Positions 1 to 6,056 of a DNA stretch of 6,164 nucleotides are shown piece after piece; position 1 is the stretch's first letter, and every line of letters begins with the position of its first letter. The position numbers and the translations under genes were made by a program. Source of the stretch: Paracoccaceae bacterium (GTDB lineage Bacteria > Pseudomonadota > Alphaproteobacteria > Rhodobacterales > Rhodobacteraceae); NCBI GenBank assembly GCA_024304875.1, contig JAMWZF010000186.1:1-6164 (forward strand). Reading direction: 5' to 3'. The notes under the pieces are model-generated. The model was not told the DNA's origin, searched no databases, and saw nothing but the letters and a program-made list of their open reading frames with translations.

Positions 1-2188
1 GGCCCAGGGGCGGCTGTCCGAACTCTTCGGCGAGCAGACGGTCAAGCCCGACGAGATCCTCCGCCGGTTCGACCTCTACCGCCTCGCCTCGGCCTCGGTC
101 TCGGCGCAGGATGCCGAGACGCTGGCGGCGCTCGAAGCCTATTCGGCGGGCGTGAATGCCTGGCTGGGCGAGGTGAACGAGGGCGCGCTGGGGCGCGGCG
201 CGCCCGAGATGTGGCTCTTCAACCACCCCGTCGCGCCCTGGGCCCCGGCGGACAGCATCGCCATCGTCAAGCTCATGGCCCTGCAACTCTCCTCGCACCT
301 CGAGTCCGAGGTGCTGCGGGCGCGCACCTCGCTTCTGCTGGACGAGGACCGGCTGGCCGACATCCTGCCCGACGCCCCGGGGGACGGCATCGCCGCCCTG
401 CCCTCCTATGCCTCCCTTGTGCGGGACGTGCCGACCTATGCCGCGAACACCAGCCCCGACTGGCCGGCGGTGGCCCCCTTCAACCCGCCGCCGCTGGCCG
501 GCGCCTCGAACGGCTGGGCCTCGGGGATCAGCCGGTCGGCCACCGGCTCGACCCTCATGGCCAACGATCCGCACCTTGGCCTGACCGCGCCGTCGATCTG
601 GTATCTCGCCCGAATGGAGCTCGAGACCGGCGGCGTCATCGGCGCGACGATTCCCGGCGTGCCGGTGGTCATGGTGGGACGCAGCGCCGACCTCGGCTGG
701 GGGCTGACCTCCTCCTACCTCGACGACCAGGACGTCTTCATCGAGGAGGTGAACCCCGCCGACGCCACCCAGTACCGGACCCCGGACGGATGGGCCGACT
801 TCGAGGCGCGGGACACCATCATCACCGTCAAGGACGCGGCCCCCGTCACCGTGCGCCTGCGCTGGACGACAAACGGGCCCGTGCTGCCGCCCGACGCCTT
901 CGACCTCGGCACCGTGCGGCCGGCCGGGCATGTCACGACGGTGTCCTGGACCGCGCTGTCGGACCGCGACACCTCGGTCTCGGCGGCCATGGGGCTGATG
1001 CGTGCACGCAGCGTGGACGAGGGCATCGAGGCGGCCGAGGGCTATATCGCGCCCTCGCAGAACCTGACCCTTGCCGACCGCAACAGGGTGGCGATGAAGA
1101 CGATCGGCGCCTTCCCGGCCCGCACGCCGGACCACCAGAGCGAGGGACGCCTGCCGACCTACGGCTACGTCGAGGCCAACCGCTGGCAGGGCCGCCTGCC
1201 CTACGCGGACAACCCCGAATTCGTGGAGCCCGTGGGCGGCATCGTCGGCAACACCAACAACAAGGTCATCGACCGGCCCTTCCCCGAGCACATGAGCTTC
1301 AGATGGGGCGACACCCAGCGGGTGAACCGCTGGCGGCGGCTGATGCAGGCGCGCGAGGTCCACACCCGCGAAAGCTTCATCGAGGCGCAGCTCGACACCG
1401 TCAGCTTCACCGCCCGGTCCCTTCTGCCCCTGATCGGCGCGAACCTCTGGTTCACCGGCGACGCCGCCCCGGACGGGACGCCCCAACGGCAGCGGCAGAT
1501 TGCCCTGAACCTTCTCGCCGAGTGGAACGGCGAGATGAACGAGCACCTGCCCGAGCCGCTGATCTACGCCGCCTGGGTCCGCTTCCTGCAGGAGCGTCTG
1601 ATCCGCGACGACCTCGGCCCGCTGGCGCGGGAGTTCACCCATGTCGAGCCGCTCTTCGTGGAGCGCGTGTTCCGGGACGTGAACGGCGCCTCGGCCTGGT
1701 GCGACGTGATCCAGTCGGCGCCGGAGGAGACCTGCACCGACATCGCGCGACAATCCCTCGACGACGCGCTGGTCTGGATCGGAGAGACATACGGCACCGA
1801 CCTCGCCACCCTCCGCTGGGGCGACGCCCACGAGGCGGTACACGAACACCAGGTCCTCGGCGAGGTGCCGGTGCTGCGCTGGTTCGTCAACATCCGGCAG
1901 AGCACCTCGGGCGGGGACAACACCCTGATGCGGGGGCGGACCTCGGGCACCGGCGTGAATCCCTTCGAGAATGTCCATGCGGCGGGCTTCCGGGGCGTCT
2001 ATGACTTCGCAGACCCCGACAGCTCGGTCTTCGTCATCTCCACCGGCCAGTCGGGACACCCCCTGTCGCGCTACTACGACGATCTCGGCGACCTCTGGCG
2101 GCGGGGCGAATACATCCCGATGTCGCTGGACCCCGCCCTTGCCCGCGCCGCAGCCGTCGGCGTGACGACCCTGACGCCGGAGGAGTGA
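1..2188 (+). CDS. Penicillin acylase family protein (Ntn hydrolase), 5' end missing
   Basis: The reading frame is open from base 2 to the TGA at 2186-2188, giving 728 residues here; roughly 80-100 residues, including any signal peptide, must lie upstream. The opening AQGRLSELFGE and the AYSAGVNAW stretch are typical of the alpha chain. The nucleophile is the Ser of GASNGW (window residue 169, codon 506-508), which becomes Ser-1 of the beta chain after self-cleavage, here after Ala. The NDPHLGL motif follows. By analogy with E. coli penicillin G acylase, Asn419 of NTNNK is the likely oxyanion-hole residue and Arg440 of TQRVNRW the matching Arg; both assignments are inferred by eye. HEHQVLG, GGDNTLMRG, and GQSGHPLSRYYDD near the end are family features. 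Cys567 and Cys578 could form a disulfide, fitting a periplasmic heterodimer. The family cleaves amides, including beta-lactam side chains and N-acyl-homoserine lactones; the substrate cannot be told from sequence. All key residues are present, so the enzyme looks functional. Confidence 0.95.
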   Translation, partial: AQGRLSELFGEQTVKPDEILRRFDLYRLASASVSAQDAETLAALEAYSAGVNAWLGEVNEGALGRGAPEMWLFNHPVAPWAPADSIAIVKLMALQLSSHLESEVLRARTSLLLDEDRLADILPDAPGDGIAALPSYASLVRDVPTYAANTSPDWPAVAPFNPPPLAGASNGWASGISRSATGSTLMANDPHLGLTAPSIWYLARMELETGGVIGATIPGVPVVMVGRSADLGWGLTSSYLDDQDVFIEEVNPADATQYRTPDGWADFEARDTIITVKDAAPVTVRLRWTTNGPVLPPDAFDLGTVRPAGHVTTVSWTALSDRDTSVSAAMGLMRARSVDEGIEAAEGYIAPSQNLTLADRNRVAMKTIGAFPARTPDHQSEGRLPTYGYVEANRWQGRLPYADNPEFVEPVGGIVGNTNNKVIDRPFPEHMSFRWGDTQRVNRWRRLMQAREVHTRESFIEAQLDTVSFTARSLLPLIGANLWFTGDAAPDGTPQRQRQIALNLLAEWNGEMNEHLPEPLIYAAWVRFLQERLIRDDLGPLAREFTHVEPLFVERVFRDVNGASAWCDVIQSAPEETCTDIARQSLDDALVWIGETYGTDLATLRWGDAHEAVHEHQVLGEVPVLRWFVNIRQSTSGGDNTLMRGRTSGTGVNPFENVHAAGFRGVYDFADPDSSVFVISTGQSGHPLSRYYDDLGDLWRRGEYIPMSLDPALARAAAVGVTTLTPEE
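506..517 (+). other. Acylase autoproteolysis site and catalytic N-terminal Ser codon
   Basis: Codons for Ser-Asn-Gly-Trp mark the junction where the single-chain acylase precursor is expected to cut itself. The Ser then serves as both nucleophile and general base through its free amino group. The residue just before is Ala, within Gly-Ala-Ser-Asn; the residue at this position varies between family members, so Ala is acceptable. Confidence 0.8.
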
Positions 2189-2206
2189 GGCGGGCCGAGC
2201 CCCGCC
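2189..2206 (+). terminator. GC hairpin directly after the acylase stop
   Basis: A 6-bp stem, GGCGGG (2189-2194) with CCCGCC (2201-2206), encloses a 6-nt loop and starts one base after the TGA. It is followed by TTAAGG rather than a run of T, so it is not a classic intrinsic terminator. Position and stability suggest an mRNA 3'-end structure. A near-identical hairpin in opposite orientation ends the convergent gene. Confidence 0.45.
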
Positions 2207-2256
2207 TTAAGGGGCACCGCTTGCGGGCGTGGCACGGGGCGGCTGAGGCGGCTCCC

Positions 2257-2334
2257 GAAGATGAGTATTTGTCACCAGCCCGAAGCAGCAGGCACACGCC
2301 CCTCAAGTCGGGCTGGTCCAAATACTCATTCTTC
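2257..2334. repeat. Long imperfect inverted repeat, 27-nt arms
   Basis: The left arm (2257-2283) and the reverse complement of the right arm (2308-2334) share GAAG, then ATGAGTATTTG, then ACCAGCCCGA. They differ only by one base gained or lost at each of two places. The arms enclose a 24-nt loop (2284-2307). The AT-rich GAGTATTTG core stands out from the GC-rich surroundings. Similar GAGTATTTG-type intergenic motifs are, from memory, common in Rhodobacteraceae genomes, so this may be one copy of a dispersed repeat. It has no coding potential that I can support. Confidence 0.75.
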
Positions 2335-2382
2335 TGGAGGACCGGCCCGACCCGGATCGACGGCGCCGTAAACGGACCGTAA

Positions 2383-2400
2383 GGCGGGGCTCGCCCCGCC
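2383..2400 (-). terminator. GC hairpin after the DUF2177 gene stop
   Basis: A perfect 7-bp stem, GGCGGGG (2383-2389) with CCCCGCC (2394-2400), has a CTCG tetraloop. Read on the - strand it begins 7 nt after the stop of the DUF2177-type gene and is followed by TTACGG rather than a T run. Together with the flanking TTA it matches, as an inverted copy with one mismatch over 21 bp, the hairpin at 2189-2209 that ends the acylase gene. Confidence 0.5.
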
Positions 2401-2406
2401 CTCCCG

Positions 2407-2808
2407 CTACGAGACGGCGCGGCCGGCCAGCACCCCGGCGATCGCGGCGGAGGCCGTCAGGATCGTGCCCCAGGTGAAGTCCGTCGCGACCATCGTCCAG
2501 TGCCAGCGCGTCATCACCGCGTAGCTGGTGAACTCGTAGGTCCCGTAGGCCATCGCCCCGATCACCGCCCCGGTCAGGGCCACGCGCCAGAGGCTCCAGT
2601 CGCCTTGCAACGCGGGCCAGACGACGAGAAAGATCAGGCCCCCGACGTAGGCCATGTAGAACAGCGCGGCCGGGGTCATCCGGATCGACTCGCGCAGTTC
2701 CGGGCCGAGGTGGCGCTCGAAGAGGGGCCGCATCACCTGGCTCAGCATCACGGCGTCGGCGACGAGGAACAGGATGGCGGAGGCAAGGTAGGCGACAACG
2801 ATCTGCAT
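2407..2808 (-). CDS. DUF2177-type small integral membrane protein
   Basis: A 133-residue protein with four hydrophobic segments, at about residues 3-22, 46-66, 74-92 and 108-128. It matches the DUF2177 pattern as I know it: an Asp in helix 1 (D18), FYMAYVGG (50-57), YGTYEFTSYA (88-97) resembling the family's YATYDLTNLA, and D110 with WG at 113-114. The ATG at 2806-2808 is chosen because GGAG lies 6 nt upstream and the hydrophobic N-terminus follows at once. A longer reading from a TTG at 2862 adds 18 polar residues without a better ribosome binding site. The function of the family is unknown. It lies 61 bp downstream of hflX, probably as the last gene of that transcript, but nothing in the sequence ties it to HflX. 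Confidence 0.85.
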   Translation of the reverse strand: MQIVVAYLASAILFLVADAVMLSQVMRPLFERHLGPELRESIRMTPAALFYMAYVGGLIFLVVWPALQGDWSLWRVALTGAVIGAMAYGTYEFTSYAVMTRWHWTMVATDFTWGTILTASAAIAGVLAGRAVS

Positions 2809-2839
2809 CGGGAACTCCAGCAAGGGTCCCTGGCAACCT

Positions 2840-2853
2840 GCGCCGCGCGGCGC
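2840..2853. repeat. 14-bp perfect GC palindrome between hflX and the DUF2177 gene
   Basis: GCGCCGC is followed directly by its reverse complement GCGGCGC in the 61-bp gap. As RNA it could form a short stem, but there is no T tract after it on the - strand. It is too small, and the region too GC-rich, to call a terminator. Confidence 0.3.
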
Positions 2854-2869
2854 GGCTTTCAAGGCTTTC

Positions 2870-4156
2870 TCAGGCGCGCAGTTTCTCGAACCGGGTCTTC
2901 TGGAGCGGGGTCCAGCGGACGGTGAGATGCCAGCCGTCCTCCGCCTGGCGGCTGTCCGTCACGATTCCCTGCTCCTGCAGCCAGGCCTGTGCGGCGCCTT
3001 CATCGTAGGTCAGGTGCACCTCTTCGGTCGTGCGGGCACCCGCGATCCGCTCGGAGAGGTCGGTCAGGAAGCGATCGAGGCCGAGACCGGTGACCGCCGA
3101 GACGGCGTGCACGTCCTCGGACCTGTCCGCCACGTTCAGCAGCGCCTCACGCCGGTCCTCGGGCATCAGGTCGACCTTGTTCAGGACCTCGATCATCGGC
3201 GTCTCCTCCTCGACGCCGAGGTCGGCGAGGATCGTCTCCACGCTTTGCTTCTGCCCTTCCGTCTCGGGGTGGGCGATGTCGCGGACGTGGACGATGATGT
3301 CCGCCTCCAGCACCTCTTCCAGCGTCGCGCGGAAGGCCGCGACGAGTTGGGTCGGCAGGTCCGAGATGAAGCCCACCGTGTCGGAGAGGATCGCCTCGGT
3401 CCCACCCTTCAGCTTCACCCGGCGCAGGGTCGGATCGAGCGTGGCGAAGAGCATGTCCTTGGCCAGCACCTCGGCCCCGGTCAGCCGGTTGAACAGGGTC
3501 GACTTGCCGGCGTTGGTGTAGCCGACGAGGGCGACGATGGGGAACGGCACCTTGGCGCGCGCCTCGCGGTGCAGGTGCCGGGTCTTCTGCACCTTCTCGA
3601 GCTGGCGTTTGAGCCGGGTCAGCTGGGTGTCGATGGCGCGGCGGTCCGCCTCGATTTGGGTCTCGCCGGGGCCGCCGACGAAGCCGAGGCCGCCGCGCTG
3701 GCGCTCGAGGTGGGTCCAGGCCCGGACGAGGCGGGTGCGCTGGTAGCTGAGCGCCGCCATCTCGACCTGAAGGACGCCCTCGCGGGTGCGCGCGCGGTCC
3801 GAGAAGATCTCGAGGATCAGGCCGGTCCGGTCGAGCAGCTTGACCTTCCATTCCTTCTCGAGGTTGCGCTGCTGGACGGGGGTGACCGGGCCGTCGATCA
3901 GGACGAGCTCGATCTCCTCGGCCTTCAGCTTGGCACCGAGCTCGGCGATCTTGCCCGAGCCGAAGAGCGATCCGGGCGAGGCATCGCGCACGGGCACCAC
4001 CTCGCCACCGACCACGACGAGGCCGGGCAGCGCGGCGCCGAGGGCCACGGCCTCTTGCAGCGCCGGGCCGGGCGCGGGCCGGTCACGGTCGGACCGGATG
4101 TCGGGATGCAGGACGAAGGCTCGTGTCGGCTTCGTCTCCGTCTCGTGATGTTCTAT
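2870..4156 (-). CDS. hflX: GTPase HflX (ribosome-associated), start codon unresolved
   Basis: HflX binds the large ribosomal subunit and splits or rescues stalled ribosomes using GTP. Counting from a GTG at 4046-4048 (392 residues): the glycine-rich linker GLGFVGGPGETQIEADRR is at 120-137; the G domain has G1 GYTNAGKS (176-183), G3 DTVG (223-226), G4 NKVD (290-293) and G5 SAV (317-319). A C-terminal domain follows. The frame stays open upstream of that GTG and encodes TRAFVLHPDIR and PALQEAV, which match the start of HflX in related bacteria as I know it, so the protein almost certainly begins earlier. No ATG, GTG or TTG occurs in frame between 4049 and the stop at 4160-4162. I place the start at ATA (4154-4156), overlapping the hfq stop, with GAGGG 6 nt upstream; this gives 428 residues. 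The alternatives are the GTG (truncated form, poorly placed GAGG) or a base error or frameshift near 4100-4160. Confidence 0.9.
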   Translation of the reverse strand: MEHHETETKPTRAFVLHPDIRSDRDRPAPGPALQEAVALGAALPGLVVVGGEVVPVRDASPGSLFGSGKIAELGAKLKAEEIELVLIDGPVTPVQQRNLEKEWKVKLLDRTGLILEIFSDRARTREGVLQVEMAALSYQRTRLVRAWTHLERQRGGLGFVGGPGETQIEADRRAIDTQLTRLKRQLEKVQKTRHLHREARAKVPFPIVALVGYTNAGKSTLFNRLTGAEVLAKDMLFATLDPTLRRVKLKGGTEAILSDTVGFISDLPTQLVAAFRATLEEVLEADIIVHVRDIAHPETEGQKQSVETILADLGVEEETPMIEVLNKVDLMPEDRREALLNVADRSEDVHAVSAVTGLGLDRFLTDLSERIAGARTTEEVHLTYDEGAAQAWLQEQGIVTDSRQAEDGWHLTVRWTPLQKTRFEKLRA

Positions 4157-4386
4157 TCTTCACCCTCGTAGAGGCTGACCGGCTGGGACGGCATGATCGT
4201 GGAGATCGCCGACTTGTACACCAGCTGGGATTGTCCGTCGCGGCGCAGCAGCACGCAGAAGCTGTCGAACCAGGTGATGACGCCCTGCAGCTTGACACCG
4301 TTGATCAGGAAAATCGTCACCGGGACCTTCGTCTTGCGGACGTGGTTAAGAAATGCGTCCTGAAGGTTCTGCTTGTCGGAAGCCAT
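4153..4386 (-). CDS. hfq: RNA chaperone Hfq
   Basis: Hfq forms a hexameric Sm-like ring that binds small RNAs and mRNAs and promotes their pairing. The 77-residue protein carries the Sm1 region (NLQDAFLNHVRKTKVPVTIF, then LINGVKLQG) and the Sm2 region (LVYKSAISTIMP). By alignment with E. coli, Gln9 matches Gln8, Phe43 matches Phe42 and Lys58 matches Lys56 of the proximal uridine site. The rim basic patch is R17, K18, K20. The usual His of YKHAIST is Ser59 here. The tail is short, as in many alphaproteobacteria. The ATG at 4384-4386 has AAGG 6 nt upstream. The stop at 4153-4155 overlaps the inferred hflX start, suggesting translational coupling. Gene order trkH-hfq-hflX is typical for the group. 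Confidence 0.98.
   Translation of the reverse strand: MASDKQNLQDAFLNHVRKTKVPVTIFLINGVKLQGVITWFDSFCVLLRRDGQSQLVYKSAISTIMPSQPVSLYEGEE
4163..4167 (-). promoter_or_regulatory. Ribosome binding site candidate for hflX
   Basis: GAGGG on the - strand lies inside the last codons of hfq, 6 nt before the ATA at 4154-4156. This spacing is what a real start needs, and it is the main sequence argument for initiation at that unusual codon rather than at the GTG 108 nt downstream, where GAGG sits only 2 nt away. Confidence 0.5.
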
Positions 4387-4390
4387 GGAA

Positions 4391-4396
4391 CACCTT
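4391..4396 (-). promoter_or_regulatory. hfq ribosome binding site
   Basis: AAGGTG on the - strand, with AAGG 6 nt upstream of the hfq ATG. Its leading AA is shared with the nearer of two A-rich repeats, so a protein bound to the repeats would block the site. Confidence 0.75.
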
Positions 4397-4421
4397 TGTT
4401 CTTGCGTCTCGTTGTTCTTGC
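4396..4421 (-). promoter_or_regulatory. Tandem GCAAGAACAA repeats in the hfq leader (possible Hfq-binding ARN motif)
   Basis: On the - strand GCAAGAACAA occurs twice, at 4412-4421 and 4396-4405, separated by 6 nt (period 16). Each copy reads as ARN triplets: AAG-AAC-AAC in the first and AAG-AAC-AAA in the second, the latter running into the ribosome binding site. ARN repeats are the known target of the distal face of Gram-negative Hfq, and Hfq is known to repress its own translation in some bacteria. Autoregulation here is inferred. Confidence 0.45.
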
Positions 4422-4427
4422 ACGTCG

Positions 4428-4449
4428 GGCGACCCTTTTTCGGGTCGCC
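4428..4449 (-). promoter_or_regulatory. Strong hairpin in the hfq leader
   Basis: GGCGACCC (- strand 4449-4442) pairs perfectly with GGGTCGCC (4435-4428) around the loop GAAAAA, giving 8 bp with 6 G-C pairs. No T run follows on the - strand. It lies about 40 nt upstream of the hfq start and just before the A-rich repeats, so it is more likely a leader structure than a terminator. It could shield or present the repeats, or mark a processing site. Confidence 0.6.
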
Positions 4450-4466
4450 TCTCCCTCGTCCGGCCG

Positions 4467-4495
4467 AGTATGTCTTGGCCGCCAGCGGGTTTCCA
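4467..4495 (-). promoter_or_regulatory. Weak sigma-70-like promoter candidate for hfq
   Basis: On the - strand TGGAAA (4495-4490) and CATACT (4472-4467) are 17 bp apart; each matches 4 of 6 consensus bases. Transcription starting about 7 nt downstream would include the hairpin and the A-rich repeats in the leader. The match is weak for a GC-rich genome and is supported mainly by its position. Confidence 0.25.
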
Positions 4496-4500
4496 CCCCC

Positions 4501-4527
4501 AAAATCCGCGCCTTGCGGTTCGGCGCG
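4501..4527 (-). terminator. Intrinsic-terminator-like hairpin after trkH
   Basis: On the - strand CGCGCC (4527-4522) pairs with GGCGCG (4512-4507) around a 9-nt loop, followed by GATTTTGGG with four T (AAAA at 4501-4504 on the + strand). It begins 17 nt after the trkH stop. The short T tract makes it a weak or leaky terminator, so some read-through into hfq remains possible. Confidence 0.4.
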
Positions 4528-4543
4528 CAGCCCGCCGCCGGGC

Positions 4544-6046
4544 CTAGCGGCGCCAGAACTCGGGGTTCATCAGCGCGATGATCGCCAGCGCCTCGAGCCG
4601 CCCCAGCACCATCGCGCCGCCCAGGATCATCTTGGCGGTCTCGGGAATGCCGGCAAAGGAAATCGGCGTCTCGGCCGCCACCAGTGCCAGCGGTCCGGTG
4701 GTCGACAGGGCCGAGACGCCGAGGACCATCGCCGTCTCGAATTGCACGCCGGTGAGCGACAGGAGCACCATGACCAGGGCGATGGACATGGCGAAGAGCA
4801 TGAAGAAGACCCATGCGATCTGCGCGCCCTCGCGCCGGATGCGCCGCACCTCGGGGCCGTGTCCACCGACCGAGTTGGGATGGACCAGCCGCTCCACCTC
4901 GCGTTTGCCGTGCAGGAACAGGGCGTAGATCCGCAGCAGCTTCACCCCGCCCGCCGTTGTCGCGATTCCGCCTCCGATGATGGCGAGGCCGACGAGGATC
5001 AGGCCCGGCGTGTTCAGCCCCGACCAGTCGGCGGCCCCGATCCAGGCCCGGCTTTCAAACCCGGTCGTGGTCAGGAACGAGGCGACGGTGAACAACGCGC
5101 CCCAGAAGGCGCGGAGAGCCTGGACGATCCCTTCCTCGATACCGTCCCCGTCCGGCGCAGCCAGCCAATGGCGCAGGAACAGGATGACAGGCACCGAGAA
5201 GATCAGGACCAGGCCGAAGCGCATCTCGGGGTCGCGCCAGACCGGCGTCTTGTCCTCGCCCGCGATCCGCTGGCTGAAGGTCTGGCGGCTGAGGGCGAAG
5301 GCGAAGAAGCCGAAGATCAGCACCTCGCCCCAGATGCCCGCAGGCGAGGTGACGATGCCGCCCGAAGGCGAGATGCCAGAGGTCGCCAGCACCGCCATGG
5401 CGTGGCACAGGGCGCGGAAGCTGTCGTCTCCGGCGATCATCAGACCGATCCACAGCAGGCCGGTCAGACCGACGTAGATCGGCGTGAGGGTCCGGGTCAG
5501 GCGCGCCAGCCGCGCGCCGGGCGCGGCGACGTCGCTGAGGTGTTCGTACCGGGCCGCGCTGGCCCGGCTGGCGCGGACCTCGAAACCGCCGATCACCAGC
5601 GGCGCGAAGATGGCGACGGCCGACACCCATGCGAGCAGCCCGCCCAGCCAGCCCACCAGCGACCGCCAGAGATGCAGGTAGCGGGGCAGTTGGCTCGGGC
5701 TGTCGAAGATCGTGGCGCCCGTGGTGGTGATGGCCGAGACCATTTCGAACCAGGCGTTGACGAAACTGATCCGCGGCAGGGCGACGTAGAACGGCAGGGC
5801 CAGCAGGAAGGGCAGCACCACATAGGCCGCAAGGAGCGCAAGAAGCTGGTCGCGCACCCGGTTCTGGGACCCCTCCCCGGCCATGGCGATGGCGATCAGC
5901 CCCGCTCCAATCCCATAGAGGACCGTGCCGAAGAGGAAGGCCCGCGCGCCCCGGAAGTCTCCGGCCGCGGCGGCCATGATCGCCGGACCCAGCATCGCCA
6001 GCGCGGCGACCCAGACCATGACGACGAACAGGGGAAGGCGGGCCAT
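4544..6046 (-). CDS. trkH: Trk potassium uptake channel subunit TrkH
   Basis: A 500-residue polytopic inner-membrane protein that forms the potassium-conducting pore of the Trk system and is gated by TrkA. Four selectivity-filter loops are visible, with glycines at 110 (TTTGATIF), 224 (ATSGISPSG), 329 (TTTGFES) and 451 (STTGPLA), as expected for the four repeats of the family. The gating segment GGGIATTAGGVKLLRI is at about 358-373, and GRLE at 482-485 precedes the last helix; the end NPEFWRR is typical. The ATG at 6044-6046 is chosen because AGGGG lies 7 nt upstream, overlapping the trkA stop. A longer frame to 6106 would overlap trkA and gives unlikely polar residues. E. coli TrkH has 483 residues, so the length is normal. 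The 10-bp gap to trkA indicates one transcript. Confidence 0.97.
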   Translation of the reverse strand: MARLPLFVVMVWVAALAMLGPAIMAAAAGDFRGARAFLFGTVLYGIGAGLIAIAMAGEGSQNRVRDQLLALLAAYVVLPFLLALPFYVALPRISFVNAWFEMVSAITTTGATIFDSPSQLPRYLHLWRSLVGWLGGLLAWVSAVAIFAPLVIGGFEVRASRASAARYEHLSDVAAPGARLARLTRTLTPIYVGLTGLLWIGLMIAGDDSFRALCHAMAVLATSGISPSGGIVTSPAGIWGEVLIFGFFAFALSRQTFSQRIAGEDKTPVWRDPEMRFGLVLIFSVPVILFLRHWLAAPDGDGIEEGIVQALRAFWGALFTVASFLTTTGFESRAWIGAADWSGLNTPGLILVGLAIIGGGIATTAGGVKLLRIYALFLHGKREVERLVHPNSVGGHGPEVRRIRREGAQIAWVFFMLFAMSIALVMVLLSLTGVQFETAMVLGVSALSTTGPLALVAAETPISFAGIPETAKMILGGAMVLGRLEALAIIALMNPEFWRR

Positions 6047-6056
6047 CGCGGCGCCC

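Noticed and set aside
211..2004. A 597-codon open frame on the + strand, overlapping the acylase
   Set aside because: Its translation is dominated by Arg, Pro, Gly and His, as expected from the shifted frame of a GC-rich gene, while the other frame carries every acylase motif.
2303..2836. A 177-codon - strand frame overlapping the DUF2177-type gene
   Set aside because: Arg/Gly/Pro-rich shadow; the overlapping frame gives four clear membrane helices and family motifs.
2809..2862. A TTG-initiated longer form of the DUF2177-type protein
   Set aside because: The internal ATG has GGAG at 6 nt and starts directly at the first membrane helix.
2927..4171. A 414-codon open frame on the + strand, antisense to hflX
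   Set aside because: It is the mirror frame of hflX: composition rich in Gly, Asp, Leu and Arg, no domain motif, and the opposite strand encodes all G motifs of HflX.
4428..4449. The hfq leader hairpin as an intrinsic terminator
   Set aside because: On the - strand it is followed by CGACGTGCAAG with no T run; on the + strand CTCTCC follows, also without T.
4123..4581. A 152-codon + strand frame across hfq and its leader
   Set aside because: No recognisable motif, and it runs antisense through hfq and the regulatory gap; most likely a chance open frame.
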